A stretch of DNA of 64,000 nucleotides from Burkholderia sp. H160 (GCA_000173575.1 ABYL01000003.1:1-64000), one strand, 5' to 3'; positions 52,075 to 60,671 are shown, numbered from the stretch's first letter. Translations and numbers: made by a program. The notes: a model not told the origin generated them from the letters alone.

Positions 52075-52226
52075 CGCATGTATCGCGCTGCCCTTTGAAA
52101 TCTGGCTGTCTGCTTGCGTCATTGCATCGGACGGGGACTCACTTCGTGCTGCAAAAGAATGCCTGGCACGAACCGTGCGCTAGCAGCGCGAACCTTGGGA
52201 ATGTTCAAGACGATGGAGGTGGAGCA

Positions 52227-53336
52227 ATGAATCAGGCGTGGAAGGCAAAAGCGGGGCAGTTTCTGCCGGGAGCGAATCTGACGGTGTTGCCGCACTGGGA
52301 GCGCGACGCGGTGCCGGCCTACGATCATGCCGAGGTCTCGGTGCCAGGGCGCCTGCACTTCGCCGTATTCGACTTCATGCAGATGGCGCCTGGCTTCGGC
52401 GGCGGCGGACTCGGGGTGTCGACGAGCACGGTCGGACACCGGATCACCGTCACGAGGACGACGAGCGGCAAGGGGGGCTGCGACGTGCCGAGCGGGCGGC
52501 ACATGCTCGAGTTGTTCAAGCGGGCCGTTGGCTACGAACGCGACGACATCCGTGTCGACCGGTTGCGCAGCATCCAGCACAAGCACAGCGGCTTCGGCTC
52601 GAATGTCTCGTTCAACACCGCGACGCTCGCGGGCCTGAACGCCTTGTTCGGCTCACCGTTTTCGCCGCACGACATGTGGGAAATGATCACCCGCAACTAC
52701 GTCGAGAACGCGAAGGATGACGAGCACGTGTATTTCGGCCTCGAGACCGGCGTCGGCGAAGCGTGCCTGTTTTTCGGCGGCCTCGTCTGGGTCGACGAGA
52801 AGCACGGCAACGGCCGGTTCCTCGGCAATCTGAGTTCGGAAAACCTCTGGGTGACCACCGCCGTCGGCAACTACGACACGCTATCGACCGAAGCGCTGCG
52901 TGCCCATGGTGAGGACGCGGACATGTCCGGCACCACCGAGGCGGGCTTCGTGCCGACGCATTTTGTCGAGTGGCAGAAGCTGTACGGCATCGCGTGGCGC
53001 AACTTCATTGAAAAGAAATTGCGGCCGGCACTGCATCGCAACGACCTGTTCGCGTTTCTGAAGCACGGCTGGGAACTCAACAGCATGAGCAACATGAAAG
53101 TACTGGAGGGCATTTTCCGGACCGACGTGATGCGCGAGTTCGACGAAACGATGCAACGCGAGGGCGCGGTGTATGCGGGGATGAGCAGCGCTGGCCCGGG
53201 CTTCTATGCATTCTCCGACTGCGAGGAAAGGGCGAAGCACCTCGCAGCGGTGATGATGCATCGGTTCAGTGAGTTCATGAGCGAGACGACAGTGGCCCGC
53301 GCGGGCCAGAAAATGTCGATCGACGTCGCCGTCTAG
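52227..53336 (+). CDS. GHMP-kinase-like protein (beta-RFAP synthase type)
   Basis: A 369-residue protein. The N-terminal segment GRLHFAVFDF followed by GGGGLGVSTS (about 41-67) matches the substrate/ATP loop of GHMP enzymes, in particular the branch containing beta-ribofuranosylaminobenzene 5'-phosphate synthase. That enzyme joins PRPP to an aromatic acid rather than acting as a kinase. A C-terminal GMSSAGPGFYAFSD segment supplies the second GHMP loop. Product unknown. The ATG at 52227 follows GGAGGTGGAG. First gene of the rightward operon. Confidence 0.7.
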   Translation: MNQAWKAKAGQFLPGANLTVLPHWERDAVPAYDHAEVSVPGRLHFAVFDFMQMAPGFGGGGLGVSTSTVGHRITVTRTTSGKGGCDVPSGRHMLELFKRAVGYERDDIRVDRLRSIQHKHSGFGSNVSFNTATLAGLNALFGSPFSPHDMWEMITRNYVENAKDDEHVYFGLETGVGEACLFFGGLVWVDEKHGNGRFLGNLSSENLWVTTAVGNYDTLSTEALRAHGEDADMSGTTEAGFVPTHFVEWQKLYGIAWRNFIEKKLRPALHRNDLFAFLKHGWELNSMSNMKVLEGIFRTDVMREFDETMQREGAVYAGMSSAGPGFYAFSDCEERAKHLAAVMMHRFSEFMSETTVARAGQKMSIDVAV

Positions 53337-53387
53337 CCGCGTTTATTTGCGAACCCTCGCGAACCCTTGCCCCGGAGCCGATCGAAC

Positions 53388-56300
53388 ATGGCCAAGCGCG
53401 TCACCTTCGTCAACACGAACCAGATCAAACCGGCGATTGCGCCGATTGCTTTTGACTACCTGTCGGCACCGATGGAGCGAGCGGGGTTCGAGCTCAATCT
53501 GCTCGACCTCTGTTTCTCCGACGACTGCGAGGCGGCGATTGCCGCGCACTGCCGCACGGCCGCGCCCGATTACTGGGGAGTGACGCTGCGAAATACCGAC
53601 GACGTCTACTTTTCCAGCGGCTACAGCTTTCTCGACAGGATCAGGGACATCGTCACGATGCTTCGGCGTGCGCGCGCGGTCCCGGTCGTGATGGGCGGTG
53701 CCGGTTACTCGGTGATGCCGGAAAAACTGCTCGCCTATCTCGGTGCCGACTTCGGCATCGTCAGGGAAGGCGAATTCAGCTTTCCCGATCTGCTGACCTG
53801 CCTCGAAGAAGGCAGAAGTTTTACGCACATACCGGGCGTGGTCTATCGCGATGCCGCTGGCGTACAAGCTACGCCGCTCGCCCCGAACGCGTGCGGACCG
53901 CTGGCAAAGATAGGGCCCCACAAGCGTGAGCTGGTGAACAACGAGCACTATTTCGCCAAAGGCGGCCAGATCGGCATCGAAACGAAGCGCGGCTGCAATC
54001 GCTCCTGTATCTATTGCGTCGAGCCGCTGATCAAAGGCCGCTCGGTGCGCATGCGCGAACCCGATGATGTCGTCGCCGAAATGGCATCGCTCGTGGAGCG
54101 AGGGGTCAACGTCTTTCACATCAACGACTCGGAATTCAATCTGAGCGTCGCGCATCCTCTCGCGCTGTGCGCGGCCATCATCCGGCACGGGCTCGCCGGC
54201 AAGATCCAGTGGTATGCGTACGGTATGCCGCGGCCGTTTCCCGATGAACTGGCGGCCGCGATGAAAGCAGCCGGTTGTGTCGGCATGAACTTCGGCGTGG
54301 ACAGTGCCAGCGAAACGATGCTGAAGATACTGCGCCGCACCTTCAGCGCCCCAGACATCGAACATGCGGTCAAGACGGCGAAGCGCCACGGCCTCGAACA
54401 CATCATCGAGCTGCTGTTCGGCGCGCCCGGCGAGACGCAGGAAACTGCGCGCGAGACGATCGAGTTCATCAAGCGGGTCGATCCGGAGCGCGTTTCGGTG
54501 ACGGTCGGGCTAAGGATTTTTCCGGGCACCGAACTCGAGCAGATGATTCGCCGCGAAGGTCTCCACGTCGGCAATCCGAATCTTCACGGCCAGATCGAAG
54601 GCAACGACGATCTACTGCATCCGGTGTTCTATCTGCCGACCGCATTGGGCCCGGACCCGCAGAAATTCATCGCCGATCTGATCGGCAATGACCGGCGGTT
54701 CTTCGGGACCAATGCGAGTCTCTTCAACTACAACGCGAACGACGCGCTGGTCGAAGCGATCGCGCAAGGCGAGCGGGGCGCCTACTGGTCGATTCTAAAC
54801 CGGATCGAAAAACGCTTCGAAGCGGCCCACAACGGTCATGGCTGTCACAGCACGTCCGCGAATGGCGGCGACCCGGAATGGGCGCCGATCGCGGTTTTGC
54901 CGATCGAACCAGGCCTGCCGGGGCGTGCGATGCCCGAAGCGGCCAATCAGCCGATGGCCCGCGTACCTTCAACGCAGGAGGAGTACATGCTTTCAGATAA
55001 CAGCCCGCCCGAGCCGTACCGGATCAAGATGGTCGAGCCGATCAGGCTGATCGGCCGCGAGCAGCGGCAGGCGCGGCTTGCCGCTGCCGGGTACAACGTC
55101 TTTCACCTCGAAGCGGACGACGTCTACATCGATCTGATGACGGACAGCGGCACCTCCGCGATGAGCGCGAACCAGTGGGCGGGCATCATGACCGGCGATG
55201 AGTCGTATGCCGGTTCTCGCAGTTTTACGAAGTTGACGCAGTCCGTGCGGGACATGCTCGGCTTCGAGTACGTATTGCCGACGCATCAGGGCCGGCCGGC
55301 CGAGCACTTCCTGTTTCGGACCCTCGTGCGGCCGGGACAGGTGGTACCGTTCAACGCGCCGTTCGATTCGACCGAGGCACACGTATCGATTGCCGGCGGG
55401 ACCGCGATACCGTGCGTCGGCGAAATCGGCTACCAACCCGCTGTCGAGCACCCGTTCAAGGGCGACGTGGATGTGCACAAGCTGCGCAGCGTGATCGAGC
55501 TCGAAGGGCGCGACAACGTTCCGCTGATCATGGTCTCGCTGACGAACAACGCGGGCGGCGGCCAGCCGGTATCGATGGCGAACCTGCGCGCGGTCAAGGC
55601 GCTGGCCGATGAGTTTGCGATTCCCGTGTACTTCGATGCGGCGCGCTGCGCGGAAAATGCCTACTTCATCCAGCAGCGCGAAAGCGGCTATGCGAACCGG
55701 TCGGTGGCGGAGATTCTCAAGGAGCAGTTTTCGTACGCCGAGGGCTGCACGTTCAGTTGCAAGAAGGATGCGCTAGTCAACATCGGCGGCTTGCTCGCAA
55801 CACGGTCGCGCACGCTCTACGAGCAGGTCGTGCCGCTCCTCGTGCTGCATGAGGGCTTCGTCACCTACGGAGGCATGGCCGGCCGCGATCTCGAGGCGCT
55901 CGCGATCGGTTTGCGCGAGATGGTCGACGACGAATACCTTCAGCATCGCGTGCGGCAGGTCGAGCGGCTAGGGGACCGGCTACTGGCCGCAGGCATTCCG
56001 ATCCTGAGGCCGACCGGCGGACACGCGGTGTATGTCGATGCGGCCGCCTTCCTGCCGCACCTGCCGCGCTCGGAGTTCCCGGCCGAGGCGCTGGCTGCCG
56101 AGCTTTATCTCGAGGGCGGGGTTCGCGCTGTCGGTCTTGGCTCATTGGCGTTCATGAAAGAAGGTCCGTCGGCGGGCACCGCCAGCCCCCCGCGGCTGGA
56201 ACTGCTGAGGCTGGCCATTCCTCGCCGCGTCTACACCGATAGCCACCTCGCAGCGGTTGCCGCTGCGTTGATCCGGGTCTACCAGCGACGCGACGCGATC

Positions 56301-56414
56301 CGCGGAATGCGCATCGTCTCGGCACCGCCGATGCTCAAGCACTTCACTGCGGTCCTCGCGCCGATCGAGGCGGGTGACGAGATGCTCGCGGAGCCTCGCG
56401 AAGCTATGGTTTGA
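53388..56414 (+). CDS. Fusion of cobalamin-type radical SAM enzyme and tyrosine phenol-lyase/tryptophanase-family enzyme
   Basis: A single 1008-residue frame. Residues 1-180 form a B12-binding-like Rossmann domain lacking the DxHxxG motif. Residues 195-430 are a radical SAM barrel with CNRSCIYC (Cys203, 207, 210). After a linker of about 50 residues, 534-1008 match a complete tyrosine phenol-lyase/tryptophanase: DLMTDSGTSAMS, YVLPTHQGRPAEH, YFDAARCAENAYF, PLP lysine in TFSCKKDALVNIGG (Lys792/793), and TYGGMAGRDLEAL. An ATG at 54987 (residue 534) follows GGAGG by 5 bases, so the lyase may also be made alone. The two activities probably act in sequence on one amino acid. Confidence 0.82.
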   Translation: MAKRVTFVNTNQIKPAIAPIAFDYLSAPMERAGFELNLLDLCFSDDCEAAIAAHCRTAAPDYWGVTLRNTDDVYFSSGYSFLDRIRDIVTMLRRARAVPVVMGGAGYSVMPEKLLAYLGADFGIVREGEFSFPDLLTCLEEGRSFTHIPGVVYRDAAGVQATPLAPNACGPLAKIGPHKRELVNNEHYFAKGGQIGIETKRGCNRSCIYCVEPLIKGRSVRMREPDDVVAEMASLVERGVNVFHINDSEFNLSVAHPLALCAAIIRHGLAGKIQWYAYGMPRPFPDELAAAMKAAGCVGMNFGVDSASETMLKILRRTFSAPDIEHAVKTAKRHGLEHIIELLFGAPGETQETARETIEFIKRVDPERVSVTVGLRIFPGTELEQMIRREGLHVGNPNLHGQIEGNDDLLHPVFYLPTALGPDPQKFIADLIGNDRRFFGTNASLFNYNANDALVEAIAQGERGAYWSILNRIEKRFEAAHNGHGCHSTSANGGDPEWAPIAVLPIEPGLPGRAMPEAANQPMARVPSTQEEYMLSDNSPPEPYRIKMVEPIRLIGREQRQARLAAAGYNVFHLEADDVYIDLMTDSGTSAMSANQWAGIMTGDESYAGSRSFTKLTQSVRDMLGFEYVLPTHQGRPAEHFLFRTLVRPGQVVPFNAPFDSTEAHVSIAGGTAIPCVGEIGYQPAVEHPFKGDVDVHKLRSVIELEGRDNVPLIMVSLTNNAGGGQPVSMANLRAVKALADEFAIPVYFDAARCAENAYFIQQRESGYANRSVAEILKEQFSYAEGCTFSCKKDALVNIGGLLATRSRTLYEQVVPLLVLHEGFVTYGGMAGRDLEALAIGLREMVDDEYLQHRVRQVERLGDRLLAAGIPILRPTGGHAVYVDAAAFLPHLPRSEFPAEALAAELYLEGGVRAVGLGSLAFMKEGPSAGTASPPRLELLRLAIPRRVYTDSHLAAVAAALIRVYQRRDAIRGMRIVSAPPMLKHFTAVLAPIEAGDEMLAEPREAMV
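54981..54989 (+). promoter_or_regulatory. Internal ribosome-binding site and ATG inside the fusion gene
   Basis: GGAGGAG just before the in-frame ATG at 54987 is one of the best Shine-Dalgarno sequences in the cluster. It lies exactly where the lyase domain begins, so the lyase could be translated both as a fusion and as a free protein, or the fusion could derive from a lost stop codon. Confidence 0.45.
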
Positions 56415-56423
56415 GGTGATCTC

Positions 56424-57140
56424 ATGTCGGATAGTGTCTTCGAAGCGCTCAAGCTCAAACCGCACGATTATCCGGGCGTCCTCGTCACGTTGTGCGGTGT
56501 CGATGGAGCGGGGAAGTCTTCACTGATGGAAAGGCTCGAAGGGGCATGCACGCGTGCGGGGCTCAACTGCGTGACGACGTTTACGCCGACCCGCCGGATC
56601 CGCAAAGATGAGGTGTTCCGGCAGCTGGTCGACAGCCACTGGCATACATCGAGTTCCGGACCCGACGCAAGCGCGCGGCGCGTCGACATGCTGGGCATTC
56701 TGCTGTCGATCATGGGAGACCTCGTCCAGCATATGTCCGACACGGTCATACCGGCACTGGAACGCGGCGATGTCGTCTTTTGCGACCGTTACGTGTTCAC
56801 GTCTCAGGCCGAAATCGGTACGCGTTCCGATCCCGCTGAGACGGCACCTGTGCTCCACAGCATCGCTGGTTATCTGCTGCGTCCCGACGTCGCCTTTGGC
56901 CTGAACGTTTCCGGCGCGACTTCACACCGCCGCGTGCGAGCGAGGAACGACGAGAACGACCAGCCGCCGCCGATGAGCTTTCTGATGCGTCAAGTGGCGG
57001 CCTATCGCGCCGTGTTCGAGGTCAACGGCGTGGTCGCACTCGATGCCGAGCGGAGTATCGACGAGACGTTCTGCGCGGCGCTCAGCCATATTGTTGCCAT
57101 CGAACGTGTTGCGAGGCGCTCGGGGTCAATGGCCGCATAG
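56424..57140 (+). CDS. Thymidylate-kinase-like P-loop kinase
   Basis: A 238-residue kinase of the dTMP-kinase superfamily: P-loop LCGVDGAGKSSL (23-34) and the DR-Y motif VVFCDRYVFTSQ. The lid region and nucleotide-specificity residues differ from housekeeping tmk, and the gene sits at the end of the rightward biosynthetic operon, 9 bases after the fusion gene. It therefore more likely phosphorylates a pathway intermediate than dTMP. Its TAG stop is in the same frame as the following hemerythrin-like sequence. Confidence 0.75.
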   Translation: MSDSVFEALKLKPHDYPGVLVTLCGVDGAGKSSLMERLEGACTRAGLNCVTTFTPTRRIRKDEVFRQLVDSHWHTSSSGPDASARRVDMLGILLSIMGDLVQHMSDTVIPALERGDVVFCDRYVFTSQAEIGTRSDPAETAPVLHSIAGYLLRPDVAFGLNVSGATSHRRVRARNDENDQPPPMSFLMRQVAAYRAVFEVNGVVALDAERSIDETFCAALSHIVAIERVARRSGSMAA

Positions 57141-57191
57141 ACGCGTAGGGCGGTCCAGACCATTGTCCGCGAACATCAGCAGCTTTCGGCG

Positions 57192-57707
57192 GTGGTCAAC
57201 GGCATGACCCGGTTTGTCGAGCCACTGTCCGAAGGCGGGGATGTGGCAGAACCGATGGTGATGCGGGCCATGCTTTACTACATTCGGGAATATCCGGAGC
57301 AGGTTCATCATCCCAAGGAAGACAAATATCTGTTCGCGCTCTTGCAATCGCGCACGGACAAACTGGACGACATCATCGAAGAACTCGAGGCGCAGCATGT
57401 AGCAGGCGAAGCGCGGGTTCGAGATCTTGAACGCGCGCTGACCCGCAATGAACTGGGTGGCTATGCCGCGGCGCCGGCATTGCGGACTCTGGTTGAGCAA
57501 TACGCCGCGTTTTACAGCCATCACAGGCAGTTGGAAGAGGAAGTGATTTTACCGGCCGCGTTGCGGTTTCTGACTGCGGCCGACTGGATGGAACTGGACG
57601 AGGCGTTCGGCGCCAATCACGATCCATTCAGCGGCAGCGAGATTGAAGATGAAATGGACCATCTGTATTCGCTGATCGTCAATACCGTTTCCAGGACGGT
57701 GACGTGA
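57192..57707 (+). CDS. Hemerythrin-like domain protein with uncertain or damaged start
   Basis: A helical hemerythrin-type protein with HHPKEDKYLFALL and HHRQLEEEVILP carrying the usual His and Glu iron ligands. The first helix, TIVREHQQLSAVVNG, with its own His ligand, lies upstream of the first normal start (GTG 57192), and the frame is open only back to 57141, just after the kinase TAG. No ATG, GTG or TTG precedes that helix; only ATT at 57162 is possible. The gene may have lost its start when the cluster inserted, may use ATT, or may be reached by read-through of the TAG. Confidence 0.65.
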   Translation: MVNGMTRFVEPLSEGGDVAEPMVMRAMLYYIREYPEQVHHPKEDKYLFALLQSRTDKLDDIIEELEAQHVAGEARVRDLERALTRNELGGYAAAPALRTLVEQYAAFYSHHRQLEEEVILPAALRFLTAADWMELDEAFGANHDPFSGSEIEDEMDHLYSLIVNTVSRTVT

Positions 57708-57717
57708 GCGTTGCTGC

Positions 57718-58845
57718 TCACTTCCCGGTGGGCTGCGGCGCGGGCACTCGCTGAAAGTTGGCATGGTTCGGCGGTTGCGCGGCGACATCGACCTGTCCGT
57801 GAATGCGTGCCTGGTGACCATCCGCGAACATGTAGTACGGGAATGGGTGGGGCGGCTCCGAGGCCGCGTCGAGCCGGGCAACCAGCTCGGGCGCCAGCAC
57901 GAAGTCGAGGGCACCGAGCGATTGTTCGAGCTGCTCTGCCTTCGTCGCGCCGACGACGATGCTCGCGACCCCCCGTTTCTGATACAGCCAGTTCAGGGCG
58001 ACCTGGGCCATCGGCCGATTCGCAGCGTGCGCGACTGCCTCCAGCTCAGTGACGATCGAAAAGTTGCGCGCGGATAGCTTGTCGAATCCGGGCGGAGGCG
58101 TGGTGGCTAGCGTCTGCAGGCGACCACTGCCCGTTACAGCGGTCTGATTTTGGGCGTCTCGCGACGGACGGTATTTGCCCGACAGCACGCCCATGCCAAG
58201 CGGGCTCCACGCCACGAGCCCCATGCCGAGATTGGTGGCGAGGTCGGCGAACTCGTGTTCCGCGTTGCGTTCGATCATCGAGTATTCCAACTGCATTGCC
58301 GCGACCGGTTCGAAGCCGCGCCATTCGGCGAGCGTCTGGGCCCGACCCGCATACCACGCGGGCACGTCAGAAAGGCCGACGTAACGGATCTTGCCGGCGC
58401 TCACGGCGTCGTCCATCGCACGCATCACTTCGTCCGCGGGCGTCATGCGGTCCCACGTGTGCAGGTAATAGAGATCGATGTAGTCTGTGCCGAGCCGCCT
58501 GAGCGAGCCTTCGAGTGCCCGAAGCAGGTTCTTTCGATGATTGCCGCCTGCATTCGGGTTGCCCGGCTGCGCGTTGTACGAGTACTTCGTCGCGATCACG
58601 AGCCGCTCGCGCATCGCGCGCGCCGCTATGAACCGGCCGACCCATTGCTCGCTCGTGCCTTCCGTGTAAAGGTCAGCCGTGTCAATGAAGTTGCCGCCCG
58701 CGTCGACGTAGAGATCGAAGAGCTGCCGCGCCGTTGCTTCGTCGGCGCCCCAGCCCCATTCGGTGCCGAACGTCATCGTGCCGAGCGAGATCGGGCTTAC
58801 GCGCAGGCCGGAGCGACCGAGCAGGGTATAGCGATCGAGCGCCAT
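57718..58845 (-). CDS. Aldo/keto reductase
   Basis: A 375-residue (beta/alpha)8 aldo/keto reductase of the bacterial AKR11-13-like group. It has the catalytic Asp/Tyr segment (NFIDTADLYTEGTSEQWVGR), a Lys in VIATKYSY, the His in DLYYLHTWD, and a C-terminal NADPH-binding region (SIVVGATKAEQLEQSL). It reduces aldehydes or ketones with NADPH; substrate unknown. The ATG follows GAGGAGACAGTC. It converges with the hemerythrin-like gene. Confidence 0.88.
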   Translation of the reverse strand: MALDRYTLLGRSGLRVSPISLGTMTFGTEWGWGADEATARQLFDLYVDAGGNFIDTADLYTEGTSEQWVGRFIAARAMRERLVIATKYSYNAQPGNPNAGGNHRKNLLRALEGSLRRLGTDYIDLYYLHTWDRMTPADEVMRAMDDAVSAGKIRYVGLSDVPAWYAGRAQTLAEWRGFEPVAAMQLEYSMIERNAEHEFADLATNLGMGLVAWSPLGMGVLSGKYRPSRDAQNQTAVTGSGRLQTLATTPPPGFDKLSARNFSIVTELEAVAHAANRPMAQVALNWLYQKRGVASIVVGATKAEQLEQSLGALDFVLAPELVARLDAASEPPHPFPYYMFADGHQARIHGQVDVAAQPPNHANFQRVPAPQPTGK

Positions 58846-59014
58846 GACTGTCTCCTCTGGGAGTAGGTAGACGACGTCCTGTTGCCGACGCGCAAGCGTG
58901 ACTGCCCGCTTGTGGGCCGAACTGAGCCAGGCGATCGGACATCGTCTGCCCGATCGCGTCGAGATTACTACAGTTCTGGGAAGTGGTGTCCGGGCCGCCC
59001 GTGCGTTCGTCGTA

Positions 59015-60376
59015 TCACGCCGGCGAGCTTTCGGTGTTCAGCTTCGACACCGCACCTGTCTGCTCGTCGTAGCGGTAGCCCTGTTTTTCGAGGTGAGCGT
59101 TGATCGTTTCGACGATCACTTGCTGCTGAATCTCCTTGCGCAGCAATTCATGCTCCGGCTTGAGTTGGCCCAGATCAGCCGTAAGCCGGCGGCTCAACGA
59201 CGCTTCGCCTGCGCCGCGGGCAAGGACGACCATCATTTTTTCGTTCGCCTGAGTCAGTTGCTGCTTCAGTGCGTTCGAGTAGTCGGACCATTTCCTGACG
59301 GTCTCGCGTGCTTCGGCAATCGCGGCGGAATGCGCTTCCGCGTCGCGCGACATCTGCGCCTTCAATGCCTCGAGTTCCTGCGAGTCGGCCCCCGCCGGCG
59401 ACGCCGACTCTACGCCCTCGCCCGACACCACGCTTTTGGCAAGTTCGGCTGCATGCTCCTGGATTTCGGACAAGCTGGCCGACAGCCTCGCGATTTCAGA
59501 GGCGTCCGCATGGCGTTCATCGGTCAGGCTGGCGATCTGCGCCTGGGCATTCTGCAATTCGACTGCGGCGGCATCCCGTTCAGCCTGGGCGCCCGTGACC
59601 TCTTCCCGTTGGGCTGCATGCGCTTCCTGCTCGGCCCGCAGCTCCGCACGAATCGCTTCCAGTTCGCTTTCGAGATGAGCGACCGCTTCGGCATGCGCAG
59701 CCGCCAGCGCCGCGCGCTCCGTTTCGCCGTCCGGCGATGCGACGACTGACTCAGCCGACTCGTCTTCGCCTGCGGCGTCGGTCTCCAGCCGCGAAGACGC
59801 TTCACGCCCGGCGGCCAGTTCCGCGCGCTCCAGTTCCGCTTCAAGCAGCGATACGCGCTCGGCCAGTTCCTGTGCGCGCTTTTCCGCTGCGTCGGTCCGT
59901 TGCACCGCGAGCGCGATGTCCTCTTCGAGCCCCGCGACTACATCGACTTTCTCGTCGTAGGCGCTCGTCATCTGATCCAGCTGGACTTGCAGCGCATCGA
60001 GTTCCTGAACGGTGGTTTGCAGTTCCGCGAGCGCGTCGTCCCGCTCGTTGCTGGCATCCTCGACACGCTGGCGCATCGCGGCGAGGCGTCGCGCTACCGC
60101 ACGTTCGGCTTCGTCCTGTGCTGACGTCCACAGCCGGTCGAGCGCATCGCGCATGGTGTCCGTCACGGTTTCAGGCAGAGCAGGACGTTCGACGGCTTGC
60201 GGCACCCGCGGGGTTCGCGTTTCGCGCCATTTACGCAATGCCGCGGCCACCGCGACAACCGAACCAGTATGGACTTCGGACCAGATGGCGACGGGAGACA
60301 CCTTCTGGCCCTCGTCAGCCATCCGGGTGGCGATTTCGGCGACGAGTTCGTCCGTGATCGTGATGTTGCTTGACAT
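59015..60376 (-). CDS. KfrA-like DNA-binding coiled-coil protein
   Basis: A 453-residue protein. The N-terminal KfrA domain (about 5-120: ITDELVAEIATRMADEGQKV, then VVAVAAALRKWRETR) binds DNA. It is followed by an alanine/glutamate-rich coiled coil over about 250 residues and a short C-terminal domain. KfrA proteins are nucleoid-like factors of broad-host-range plasmids that help partition and segregation; chromosomal relatives occur on Burkholderia replicons. The ATG follows GAGGCAGAC. This is the main hint that the window lies on a secondary replicon or contains plasmid-derived genes. Confidence 0.82.
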   Translation of the reverse strand: MSSNITITDELVAEIATRMADEGQKVSPVAIWSEVHTGSVVAVAAALRKWRETRTPRVPQAVERPALPETVTDTMRDALDRLWTSAQDEAERAVARRLAAMRQRVEDASNERDDALAELQTTVQELDALQVQLDQMTSAYDEKVDVVAGLEEDIALAVQRTDAAEKRAQELAERVSLLEAELERAELAAGREASSRLETDAAGEDESAESVVASPDGETERAALAAAHAEAVAHLESELEAIRAELRAEQEAHAAQREEVTGAQAERDAAAVELQNAQAQIASLTDERHADASEIARLSASLSEIQEHAAELAKSVVSGEGVESASPAGADSQELEALKAQMSRDAEAHSAAIAEARETVRKWSDYSNALKQQLTQANEKMMVVLARGAGEASLSRRLTADLGQLKPEHELLRKEIQQQVIVETINAHLEKQGYRYDEQTGAVSKLNTESSPA

Positions 60377-60671
60377 GTCTGCCTCGACAAAGTGCGCGTA
60401 GTGACGAATACCGTTTCGTCGTCCGGGAGGCAGCCGCGCTATGGGACCCGCCTCGCATAGCTACGCATTGTCGGGTACGTCTCCTGCGGTCAATCGGTCG
60501 AAAAGCCGAGGTTACGGCGGGGTATTCATGAGATTGCGCCCGGAATCCCGTGAGTCCCGAAGAGGTAGCAACGATACCAGGATGATGGGTTGACTGCCTG
60601 ATTGCGCGGCAGCCCGTTACGATGCCTGGAATCGCGCGAACAGACGTTCGCCACCTTGGAAACACTCGAAG

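Larger units (their letters stand above)
51674..52226. promoter_or_regulatory. Divergent promoter region of the biosynthetic cluster
   Basis: These 553 bases hold no convincing gene. They contain the candidate structured RNA at 51795-51859 and an AACGT array: AACGT at 52053-52057 and 52061-52065, and ACGTT at 52070-52074, the last two forming an inverted pair. Both operons must start here. No regulator gene lies inside the cluster, so control is probably exerted from elsewhere. Confidence 0.5.

Noticed and set aside
51674-52226. Cobalamin riboswitch upstream of the B12-type radical SAM operon
   Set aside because: I looked for the conserved B12-box and core elements and found none; the structure seen at 51795-51859 is different.
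56424-57140. Housekeeping thymidylate kinase (tmk)
   Set aside because: Only the P-loop and DR-Y motif are shared; the gene is the last of a biosynthetic operon and diverges from tmk elsewhere.
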